DNA of 64,000 nt. Origin: Magnetospirillum sp. 64-120. GTDB lineage: Bacteria > Pseudomonadota > Alphaproteobacteria > Rhodospirillales > Magnetospirillaceae. Below the pieces are notes generated by a model that had not been told where the DNA came from, did not search any database, and worked only from the letters and a program-made list of their open reading frames with translations. The stretch covers positions 1-64,000 of the forward strand of contig MKVK01000026.1 in the NCBI GenBank assembly GCA_001898825.1, written 5' to 3'. The position numbers and the translations under genes are program-made. Below, one piece after another: positions 33,570 to 42,054 of this stretch. Each line of letters begins with the position of its first letter. Positions within the stretch are counted from its first letter, which is position 1.

Positions 33570-33604
33570 GGCAAAAGATTCCTGGCCCCTGGGAATCTTT
33601 TGCC
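33570..33604 (+). terminator. Strong hairpin after the antiporter operon
   Basis: GGCAAAAGATTCC (33570-33582) pairs perfectly over 13 bases with GGAATCTTTTGCC (33592-33604) around a 9-base loop, 15 bases after the stop of the last antiporter gene. There is no U-run directly after it; a weaker hairpin (TGCCC 33701-33705 with GGGCA 33712-33716) followed by TTTTT lies further on. Together they probably end the transcript. No gene is seen in 33556-33835. Confidence 0.65.
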
Positions 33605-33835
33605 CGCCCTGGCTGTAATGCCAACCCCAATTTCCCGGAATTCCGCCACTTAACCCAAACTTAACCCGCGGCATGGATCGTGCAGGGATGAGCTTGGCTG
33701 TGCCCCTTCTTGGGCAGATTTTTCCCAGCCACCTCCCCTAGAAAAAATTATCGTCCGACCGCGCATGGATCGCCCATACCCGCACGTGTAACCCCATGCG
33801 CCAGCATCAAGGCGCACACGTGGAAGGGGTCGGCG

Positions 33836-36800
33836 ATGTCGTCAATTTCGTCTCTTAGCGCCGCACAGATCGCGCAACTGAGCACGGCCAGCATTCGTTC
33901 GCTGTCCGCGACCGACATCGCGTCCCTGGATACTACGCAGGTCAGCGCGTTTACGGTCGCACAAATCGAAGTGCTGGACGCCACCCAGATCGGGGCGCTG
34001 TCCACCACCCAGGTGACGTCGCTGACCCCGGCGCAGATCGAAGCCTTCAGCGCCGCCCAGATCGTCAATTTCAGCCCGTCGCAATTGTCGGTGCTGCTGG
34101 ACGCCCAGATCGACGCTTTCGGCGTCGAAGACATCGCCGCCCTGACCACCCAGCAGATCAAGGGCCTGACCGCCACCGAACTGGCCGGGTTCAGCCAGTC
34201 GCAGATCCAGGTGATGAACGCCACCCAGATGGCGGCGCTGAATTCCACCCAGCTGCGCGCCCTGGGCCCCGAATTGGTGGGCGCCCTGGCCAGCACCCAA
34301 TTGTCGCTGTTGGCATCGACCCAGGTGGCCGCGTTGCAGCCCACCCAGGTGGCCGCCCTTGCCCCCTCGGCGCTGTCCGGCCTGTCCGCCACCCAGATCA
34401 CCGGGCTGACCCAGGCGGGTGTGGCGGCGCTGAACGCCGACCAGGTGGCGGCGTTGTCCACCACCCAGTTGTCCGCCCTGTCGGCCGTGCAGGTCCGCGG
34501 CCTGACCTCGACCGGGGTGCGGGCACTGTCGGAAACCCAGATGGCGGCGCTGTCCGCCACCCAGATCGGAGCGCTGTCCAACATCGCCGTCTACGGCATG
34601 CTGGACACCCAGATCGCGGGCCTGACCGCCACCCAGATCGCGGGGCTGACCACCACCCAGATGCAGTTGCTGTCCAGCGCCGCCATCAAGGCGCTGTCGA
34701 CCACCCAACTGGCGGCGATGACCACCGCCCAGATGGCCATGTTCACCGCCACCATGGTGGATTCGCTGTCCAGCACCCAGGTGGCGGGGCTGTCCGACAC
34801 CCAGGTGTCCAGCCTGACCACCTCGGCCATCGCGTCCTTGGACGAAACCCAGGTGGACGGCTTGACCGTCACCCAGGTGGCGGCGCTGTCCACCACCCAG
34901 ATCCGCTGGATGACCACCCAGGCCATCGAGTCCATCGACACCACCCAAATGGCCGGCATGAACGCCGCGCAGGTGGGGGCGCTCAGCCAGAACCAGCTGC
35001 AGATGTTCTCGCCCGACGAGATCGCCGCCATGGACCTGACCCAGATCAAGGGACTGTCGGCGACGTCCCTGGCCGGGCTGACCCAGGCCCAGCTGGCGGC
35101 GCTGTCGGAAACCCAGATATCGGCGTTGTCGGCCACCCAGATCAAGGCGATCCGATCCACCCAGCTGGCCGTCCTGGCCGACACCCAAATCGCCGCCCTT
35201 AGCCCGGCCCAGCTGTCGTTGTTGTCGCTGGCCGCCATTCCCGGCCTTAGCCAGGCGCAGATACGGGCCCTGGACGGCACCCGACTGGCGGCTTTGACCT
35301 CGTTGCAGGTCGGCGCCCTGACCACCGATCAGGTTTACGCCCTAAGCGCCACCCAGATCGCGGCGTTGACCACCGACCAGATCAAGGGCATCGGATCGAC
35401 CCAGATGTCGGCGCTGAGCATCGAGCAGGCCGAGGCCTTGGGGACCGAGCAGTTGCGCGCCTTGTCGACCACCGCCCTGGCGGCGCTGAGCGACCTGGGG
35501 TTCTCGCACCTTTCGGGCACCCAGCTGGCGGCGTTGACCGGCACCCAGATGGGGGCGCTGACCACCAGCCAGCTGGAAGGCCTGGACGCCACCCAGGTGG
35601 CGGCGCTGACCCGCACCCAGATGGCCAGCCTGAGCGCGGCGCAGGTCCGCGCCCTGGGGTTCGAGGATCTGACCAGCGACCAGATGGCGGGCTTGACCAG
35701 CACCCAATTGCGGGGCCTGCCGACCGGCCAGATGGACGCGCTCGACATCACCCGCCTGCAGGCGCTGACCCAAACCCAGATCAGCGGCCTGACCATCGGC
35801 CAGATCAAGGGGCTGTCGGCCCAGCAGTTGGAATCCCTGAGCGACAGCCAGATCCGGGCGCTGACCGCCACCCAGATGACGGCGCTCAGCGAAAGCCAGC
35901 TGGGTTCCTTGTCCACCACGTTCCTTGGCCGTCTGGCCGACACCCAGTTGGGCGCCCTGACCAGCACCCAGGTCGGCACCCTTGGCGCCGAGCAGCTGCG
36001 GGCGCTGACCACCGGTCAGATCCAGGCGTTGTCCACCATCGCCGTGGCCGGGCTTAGCGAATACCAGCTGACCGAATTGTCGGCCACCCAGATGCAGGCG
36101 CTGTCGTCCCAGCAGGTCGGCAGCCTTTCCACCACCGCCATCGCGTCCTTGTCGGCGGAACAGACGGCGCTTTTGACCTCGACCCAGTTGCGCGGCCTGA
36201 CCGCCACCCAGATCGGCGCCTTGTCGGAATTCGCCCTGGGCGGTTTCGGCGCCACCGCCATGGCGTCGTTCAACGTCACCCAGTTGACCAGCTTCTCGTC
36301 GCGTCAGATCGGGCTGTTGTCGGCCACCCAGCTGAACGCCTTGTCGCTGTCGCAATTGTCCAGCCTGACCAACGCGCAGATGGCCGGGCTGACCGAAACC
36401 CAGACCGCCGGGCTGACCGCCACCCAGTTCCAGGCGTTCAACATGACCAAGATCGGGGCGTTGTCCGCGACCGCCGTCGCCGCCATCACCCCCACCGTCC
36501 TGGCCGCCATCAGCACCATCCAGATCAAGGGGCTGAGCGCCACCAACATCAAGGGGCTGACCGGCGAGCAGATGGCGGCCTTGACCGCCACCCAGATCAC
36601 CGCCCTGGGCACCGCCGCCCTGGCCGCCTTGTCCGACGACCAGATCGACGCGCTGTCGGCGTCGCAGATGGCGGCGCTGTCCACCTCCCAGGTCGCGGCC
36701 CTGTCCGCCGACCAGGTGCGCGGCCTGAACGCCACCCAGATCGACGCGTTCACCAGCACCCAGGTGCGCGCCCTGACCGCCACCCAGTTGGCGGCCATGG

Positions 36801-39800
36801 ATGCCGACCAGGTGAACGCCGTCGGCGTCGCCGACATGGCGGCGCTGTCCACCACCCAATTGCGCGGCCTGACCGCCACCACGTTGTCGCAACTGGGCAC
36901 CGCCCAGTTGGCGGCGCTGTCGGCGGCCCAGGTGGCGGCACTGTCGCCGGCCGCCATGGCCGGCTTGACCCAGACCCAGATGGACGCGCTGACCACCACC
37001 CAGATGCGGGCGCTGACCACCAGCCAGATCGCCGCGCTTCCGGTGGAACTGATGGCCGGGCTTGGCGCCGAGGACATGGCGGTGTTCAGCCATACCCAGA
37101 TCGCCGGCTTCTCGTCCCAGCAACTGGCGGCGATGACCGAAACCCAGATTTCCAGCCTGTCCACCACCCAGATCAAGGCACTGGCCCCCACCGCCCTGGC
37201 GGGCCTGAGCGAGGGCCAGATCGCGGCGCTGGACGCCACCCAGCTGTCGGCCATCACCCTGACCCAGCTGGCCGGCCTGTCGGCAGGGCAATTGGCCAGC
37301 CTGGGCGCCGAAGACCTGACCAGCCTGACCAGCAGCCAGATCCGGTCCTTGTCGCCGGTGCAGGTCAAGGCGCTGACCAGCACCCAGTTGAACGCCCTGA
37401 CCGACACCCAGCTGAAGGCCCTGACCACCACCCAGATGGGGTTGCTGAGCCGCGAACAGATGGAATCGCTGTCGGTCAGCCAAATCCAGTCCCTGGCCGC
37501 CAGTCAGGTGTCGGGTTTGTCGGCCGAAGCGGTGGCCGGGCTGACCGAAACCCAGGTGGCGGCGCTGTCGTCCACCCAGCTGCGGGCGTTGTCCACCACC
37601 CAGATGGCGGCCCTGGAAGCGGTCGGCGGCCTGGACGCCGCCGCCCTTGCCAGCCTGTCCACCGCCCAGGTGGCGGCGCTGTCGCCGGACCGGGTGGCGG
37701 CGTTGACCGTCACCCAGATTTCAGCCCTGTCCACCGCGCAAGTGGCGGCACTGTCCGCTTCCGCCATCTCGGCCCTGACCGAAGAACAGTTGGATTCGCT
37801 GGACAGCACCCAATTGTCGGCCCTGTCGTCGACCCAGATCGCAGCCCTTTCTTCCGACCAGATCGCCGGGCTGGACAGCAGCGCCTTGCCCCAGTTGAAC
37901 GCCAGCCAGATTCGCGCCCTGTCGGCCGCGCAGCTGTCGGCGCTGACCCAGGACCAGATGTCGGCCCTGACCGACACCCAGATCGGCTGGCTGACCACCA
38001 CCCAGATCGGCGCCATGGATGCCGAAACCGTCGCCAGCCTGGGCACCGCGCAGTTGGCCCACTTCACCGCCAGCCAGATCGGCGCGCTGTCGGCCACCGG
38101 CATTTCAGGGCTGAGCGCCACCCAGATCGGCGTGCTGAACACCACCCAGTTGCATGCCTGGAGCACCACCCAGGTGGCCGCGCTGTCGTCGGACCAGATC
38201 GCCGGCCTGACCGCCGACGGACTGGGGGCGTTGACCGTCAGCCAATTGGGCGGGCTGACCGAAACCCAGTTGCGGGCGTTGACCACCACCGCCATCGGCG
38301 GCATGACCGCCACCCAGATCCGGGCGCTGTCGCAGACCGCCATCGCCGGCTTGGCCGAAACCCAGTTCGCCATGCTGTCGGCCAGCCAGTTGGCGGCGTT
38401 GACCAGCACCCAGATGGCCGGGCTGACCCGCGAACAGGTGGATTGGCTGAGCCCGACCCAGATCAGCGCCCTGGCCACCACCCAGGTGGCGGCGCTGTCC
38501 GCCGACACCATCGGCGGGTTGTCGTCCGATCAGGTGGCGGCGCTGAGCGACGCCCAGATCAAGGCGCTGTCCGCCACCCAGATGGCGGCGCTGACCGACA
38601 CCGGCCTGGACGGATTGTCCAGCACGCAGATGGCCTTGCTGACCAGCACCCAGTTGCGGGCCTTGGGCGCCGACGCCTTGGGATCGCTGTCCACCGAACA
38701 ATTGGCGGCATTGTCCACCAGTCAGATCACCGCGTTGACCCCCACCGCCATGGATGGCCTGAGCAACGCCCAGATCGCCGCTTTGTCCACCACCCAGATG
38801 CGGGCTTTGACCACCACCCAGGTGGCGGGCCTGGATGCGGAACAGATCGCGGCACTGTCCTCGGCGCAGGTGGAATCGCTGACCACCACCCAGATCCGCA
38901 CCCTGGCGCCGACCCAGCTGGCCGCTTTCGAAGCCAAGCAACTGGCCGGGTTGACCACCACCGCCATCTCGGTTCTGACCTCGACCCAGATCGCCGGTCT
39001 GGCCACTACCCAGATGGAGGCGTTGACCGCCCTGCAACTGGGCGTGCTGACCAGCACCCAGATCGCGGCGCTGTCCGGCGACGCGGTGGGCGGCCTGACC
39101 GAGACCCAGATTTCCGAGCTGACCGCCACCCAGCTGAAGGCCCTGACCCCGGCCCTGATCGGCGCGCTGACCCCCACCCAGATCAGCGGCATGACCAGCA
39201 CCGTGTTGGGTGCCCTGTCGTCCAGCCAACTGGCCGGCCTGACCGCCGAACAGATCGACGCCCTGTCCACGGCGCAGATCGCCGCCCTGACCACCAGCCA
39301 GATCAAGGCGCTGTCCAGCACCGCGCTGTCGGGGCTGCGGGTCGATCAGGCCCGCACCTTGAGCGACGAACAATTGGCGGCCCTGGGCGCCACCCAGATG
39401 GCGGGGCTGACCGACACCGTGCTGAACGGGCTGACCACCACCCAGATGGCTGGCCTGTCCACCAACCAGATCCGCGCGTTGTCGGCCACCCAGCTGGCAC
39501 AGTTGAACGAGACCCAGACCAACGCGCTGAACGCTGCCCAGGTCGCGGCGCTGACCACCACCCAACTGGCCGGCCTGGACACCACCCAGACCGGGGCGCT
39601 GAACGCCACCCAGCTGGCGGCGTTGAGTTCCACCCAGGTGGGGGCGTTGTCGGCCACCGGCATCGGCGGCCTGGACGCCACCCAGTTGGCGGCACTGTCC
39701 ACCACCCAGATGCGCGGATTGTCCGCCACCCAGATCGGCGCCCTGACCGCCGAGGCGCTGAACGGCCTGGATGCCGGCCGCCTCGCCCAGCTGACCACCA

Positions 39801-42043
39801 CCCAGGCCGGCGGCCTGAAGGCGACCCAGCTGGAATCCCTGGGCGAAACCCAATTGGCGGCGCTGACCAGCTCGCAGATGGGGGCGTTGACCCCCACCGC
39901 CATCCTGGGCCTGAACGAGACCCAGATGGCGGCGCTGACCGAAACCCAACTGGACGGCCTGACCAGCACCCAGATCTATAACCTGGGCTTCGAGGAAGTG
40001 GGCGGCCTGACCGCCGGCCAGATCGCGTCCCTGACCAGCACCCAGTTGAAGGGCCTGGACGGCTACCTGATGCAGGCGCTGTCGCCCAGCGCCATCGCCG
40101 GCCTGACCACCACCCAGATCGGCGCGCTCAGCACCGACCAGTTGGCCGGCTTGACCGACGAACAGGTGGCCCAATTGTCGGAAACCCAGTTGGCCCGTCT
40201 GTCGTCCACCCAATTGGGGGCGCTGTCCACCTTGGGGGTGACCGGCCTGACCGAAACCCAGCTGGCGGCGCTCACCACCACCCAGATGCGCGGCCTGACC
40301 ACCACGCAGTTGGGGGCGCTGACCACCGAACAGGTGGCCAGCCTGTCGGCAGCCGGGCTGGGGGCGCTGACCACCACCCAGTTGGGGGCTTTGTCGTCCA
40401 CCGGCCTCAGCGCCCTGACCGCCACCCAGGTGGCCGGCCTGACCACCGCCCAGATCGCCGCACTGTCCGCCACCCAATTGGCCGGCATGAGCGAGGAAAT
40501 GGTCGCCGCGCTGACCGTCACCCAGATCAAGGCCTTCAGTTCGACCCAGGTCAGCGCGCTGTCCACCACGGCGCTGGCGGCGCTTGACGCCACCCAGTTC
40601 GACGCGTTGTCCACCACCCAGTTGCGCGGATTGACCAGTACCCAGATGGGCGAACTGACCGCCACCCAGCTGCAAAGCCTGTCCACCACCGACCTGGCGG
40701 TACTGACCAGCACCCAGCTGGCCGGCCTGGATGCCACCGACGTGGCGGCGCTGTCCGCCACCCAGATCAGCCGTCTGGGCACCGTGCAGATGACCGGCCT
40801 GTCCACCACGGGGTTGTCGGGCCTGTCGCAGGATCAGGTGGCGGCGTTGACCACCACGCAATTGCGCAGCCTGTTGTCCACCCAGATGGGGGCGTTGAGC
40901 GCCGATTCCCTGAACGCGCTTGACGAAACCCAGATGGCGGCGCTGACCACCACGCAGTTGCGCGGCCTGACCACCACCCAGATGGGAAGCCTGTCCACCA
41001 CCCAGATTCAGTCCCTGCCCAACACGGCGCTGGCGGCGTTGAACGCCACCCAGTTGAACGGCCTGTCGTCCACCGGCGTGGCCGCGCTGTCCACCACCCA
41101 GGTGCGCACCCTGACCGCCACCCAGGTGGCGGCGTTGTCCACCACCGGCATCGCCGGCCTGACCGACACCCAGATCGCCGCCTTGACCAGCACCCAGTTG
41201 CGGGCGCTTACGGTGACCCAGATCGGCGGCTTGACCGCCGAGCAGGTGGCCGGCCTGACCCAGACCGAAATCGGCACCCTGACCGCCACCCAGTTGGGCG
41301 GATTGTCGGCAACCGGCCTGGCGGCGCTGACCGCCACCCAGGTCACCGGCCTGACCACCACCCAGATCAGTTCGCTGTCGGCGGCGGGGATTTCGGGTCT
41401 GACCTCGACGGCGCTGCAATCCCTGACTTCGACCCAGCTGTCGGCGCTGTCGCCGGTCCAGGTGGCGTCGTTGTCCACCACGTCCATCAACGGCCTGACC
41501 GTCACCCAGATGGCGGGGCTGACCCAGACCCAGTTCGCCAGCCTGACCGCGACGCAGATGCTGGCTTTGACCACCACCCAGATCGCCGGCCTGTCCACCA
41601 CCCAGGTGCAGTCCCTGACCGACACCCAGCTGGGGGCCTTGGGCCGCGTTCAGATTCGCGCTTTGACCACCGAACAGATCGCCGCGTTGGCCAACGACCA
41701 GATATCGGCCCTGTCCACCACCCAGATGTCCAATTTCAGCGGCACCCAGTTGCAGGCCCTGAGCCTGACCCAGCTGGCGGCGCTGTCGTCCACCCAGGTA
41801 GGCGCGCTGACGCCGACCCAGATCGGCAACATGTCGGGGGCTGAAATCGCCGCACTGTCCGCCACCCAATTGTCGGGCCTGACCACCACCACGGTGGCGG
41901 CGCTGTCGCCCGAGGTGGTGGCGTCGCTGACCACCAACCAGATCGAAGCGTTGACCGCCAGCCAGATCGACGCATTGACCGACACCCAATTGGCCGCCCT
42001 GTCCCCAGCCCAGCTAGCCGCCATCCAATCGGCGCTGGCGTAA
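33836..42043 (+). CDS. Giant Ser/Thr-rich octapeptide-repeat protein (2735 aa)
   Basis: After seven residues (MSSISSL) the protein consists of octapeptides with consensus [ST]-x-T-Q-[ILVM]-x-[AG]-L, 339 in all. They are interrupted only by GFEDL at residues 608-612 and EAVGGL near residue 1260, and followed by QSALA. Position 4 is mostly Gln but every few units Ala, Gly or Asp; position 8 is Leu, rarely Met or Phe. No Cys was found. There is no signal peptide, membrane segment or terminal domain. A good ribosome site GGAAGGGG precedes ATG 33836, which is why I ignore the open frame before it. It is first in an operon with a GT41 glycosyltransferase and flgE; most octads offer two or three Ser/Thr. 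Regular hydrophobic positions 5 and 8 suggest a solenoid or fibre. Function unknown; a glycosylated flagellum-linked fibre or ruler is inference. Confidence 0.9.
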   Translation: MSSISSLSAAQIAQLSTASIRSLSATDIASLDTTQVSAFTVAQIEVLDATQIGALSTTQVTSLTPAQIEAFSAAQIVNFSPSQLSVLLDAQIDAFGVEDIAALTTQQIKGLTATELAGFSQSQIQVMNATQMAALNSTQLRALGPELVGALASTQLSLLASTQVAALQPTQVAALAPSALSGLSATQITGLTQAGVAALNADQVAALSTTQLSALSAVQVRGLTSTGVRALSETQMAALSATQIGALSNIAVYGMLDTQIAGLTATQIAGLTTTQMQLLSSAAIKALSTTQLAAMTTAQMAMFTATMVDSLSSTQVAGLSDTQVSSLTTSAIASLDETQVDGLTVTQVAALSTTQIRWMTTQAIESIDTTQMAGMNAAQVGALSQNQLQMFSPDEIAAMDLTQIKGLSATSLAGLTQAQLAALSETQISALSATQIKAIRSTQLAVLADTQIAALSPAQLSLLSLAAIPGLSQAQIRALDGTRLAALTSLQVGALTTDQVYALSATQIAALTTDQIKGIGSTQMSALSIEQAEALGTEQLRALSTTALAALSDLGFSHLSGTQLAALTGTQMGALTTSQLEGLDATQVAALTRTQMASLSAAQVRALGFEDLTSDQMAGLTSTQLRGLPTGQMDALDITRLQALTQTQISGLTIGQIKGLSAQQLESLSDSQIRALTATQMTALSESQLGSLSTTFLGRLADTQLGALTSTQVGTLGAEQLRALTTGQIQALSTIAVAGLSEYQLTELSATQMQALSSQQVGSLSTTAIASLSAEQTALLTSTQLRGLTATQIGALSEFALGGFGATAMASFNVTQLTSFSSRQIGLLSATQLNALSLSQLSSLTNAQMAGLTETQTAGLTATQFQAFNMTKIGALSATAVAAITPTVLAAISTIQIKGLSATNIKGLTGEQMAALTATQITALGTAALAALSDDQIDALSASQMAALSTSQVAALSADQVRGLNATQIDAFTSTQVRALTATQLAAMDADQVNAVGVADMAALSTTQLRGLTATTLSQLGTAQLAALSAAQVAALSPAAMAGLTQTQMDALTTTQMRALTTSQIAALPVELMAGLGAEDMAVFSHTQIAGFSSQQLAAMTETQISSLSTTQIKALAPTALAGLSEGQIAALDATQLSAITLTQLAGLSAGQLASLGAEDLTSLTSSQIRSLSPVQVKALTSTQLNALTDTQLKALTTTQMGLLSREQMESLSVSQIQSLAASQVSGLSAEAVAGLTETQVAALSSTQLRALSTTQMAALEAVGGLDAAALASLSTAQVAALSPDRVAALTVTQISALSTAQVAALSASAISALTEEQLDSLDSTQLSALSSTQIAALSSDQIAGLDSSALPQLNASQIRALSAAQLSALTQDQMSALTDTQIGWLTTTQIGAMDAETVASLGTAQLAHFTASQIGALSATGISGLSATQIGVLNTTQLHAWSTTQVAALSSDQIAGLTADGLGALTVSQLGGLTETQLRALTTTAIGGMTATQIRALSQTAIAGLAETQFAMLSASQLAALTSTQMAGLTREQVDWLSPTQISALATTQVAALSADTIGGLSSDQVAALSDAQIKALSATQMAALTDTGLDGLSSTQMALLTSTQLRALGADALGSLSTEQLAALSTSQITALTPTAMDGLSNAQIAALSTTQMRALTTTQVAGLDAEQIAALSSAQVESLTTTQIRTLAPTQLAAFEAKQLAGLTTTAISVLTSTQIAGLATTQMEALTALQLGVLTSTQIAALSGDAVGGLTETQISELTATQLKALTPALIGALTPTQISGMTSTVLGALSSSQLAGLTAEQIDALSTAQIAALTTSQIKALSSTALSGLRVDQARTLSDEQLAALGATQMAGLTDTVLNGLTTTQMAGLSTNQIRALSATQLAQLNETQTNALNAAQVAALTTTQLAGLDTTQTGALNATQLAALSSTQVGALSATGIGGLDATQLAALSTTQMRGLSATQIGALTAEALNGLDAGRLAQLTTTQAGGLKATQLESLGETQLAALTSSQMGALTPTAILGLNETQMAALTETQLDGLTSTQIYNLGFEEVGGLTAGQIASLTSTQLKGLDGYLMQALSPSAIAGLTTTQIGALSTDQLAGLTDEQVAQLSETQLARLSSTQLGALSTLGVTGLTETQLAALTTTQMRGLTTTQLGALTTEQVASLSAAGLGALTTTQLGALSSTGLSALTATQVAGLTTAQIAALSATQLAGMSEEMVAALTVTQIKAFSSTQVSALSTTALAALDATQFDALSTTQLRGLTSTQMGELTATQLQSLSTTDLAVLTSTQLAGLDATDVAALSATQISRLGTVQMTGLSTTGLSGLSQDQVAALTTTQLRSLLSTQMGALSADSLNALDETQMAALTTTQLRGLTTTQMGSLSTTQIQSLPNTALAALNATQLNGLSSTGVAALSTTQVRTLTATQVAALSTTGIAGLTDTQIAALTSTQLRALTVTQIGGLTAEQVAGLTQTEIGTLTATQLGGLSATGLAALTATQVTGLTTTQISSLSAAGISGLTSTALQSLTSTQLSALSPVQVASLSTTSINGLTVTQMAGLTQTQFASLTATQMLALTTTQIAGLSTTQVQSLTDTQLGALGRVQIRALTTEQIAALANDQISALSTTQMSNFSGTQLQALSLTQLAALSSTQVGALTPTQIGNMSGAEIAALSATQLSGLTTTTVAALSPEVVASLTTNQIEALTASQIDALTDTQLAALSPAQLAAIQSALA
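33857..42025 (+). repeat. 8.2-kb tandem array of degenerate 24-base units
   Basis: The octapeptide code creates a 24-base period, with the stretch ACCCAG (Thr-Gln) at fixed phase throughout; a typical unit is CTGACCACCACCCAGATC plus six bases. Units differ at synonymous and variable positions, and no long identical blocks were noticed by eye, so the array looks old and selected rather than freshly expanded. Two phase breaks occur (about 35657 and 37612). The regular composition keeps several other frames open on both strands. Confidence 0.92.
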
Positions 42044-42054
42044 GGAGTTGACGA

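Noticed and set aside
33605-33835. Flagellar-type (sigma-28 or sigma-54) promoter for the giant-protein operon
   Set aside because: No TAAA-N15-GCCGATAA and no GG-N10-GC with good flanks was found; the promoter remains unidentified.
38105-41989. Very long minus-strand open frame (about 1294 codons) rich in Gly, Gln, Leu and Arg
   Set aside because: It is antisense to the octapeptide array; the 24-base period and ACCCAG content keep this frame free of stops. Similar frames at 35342-37483 and 33842-35188 have the same cause.
33857-42025. CRISPR-like array
   Set aside because: Units are contiguous and coding with no spacers of separate sequence; no cas genes.
33857-42025. TAL-effector-like DNA-binding repeats
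   Set aside because: The LTxxQ-like start of each unit superficially recalls TALE repeats, but those are about 33-35 residues with a variable di-residue; here the period is 8.
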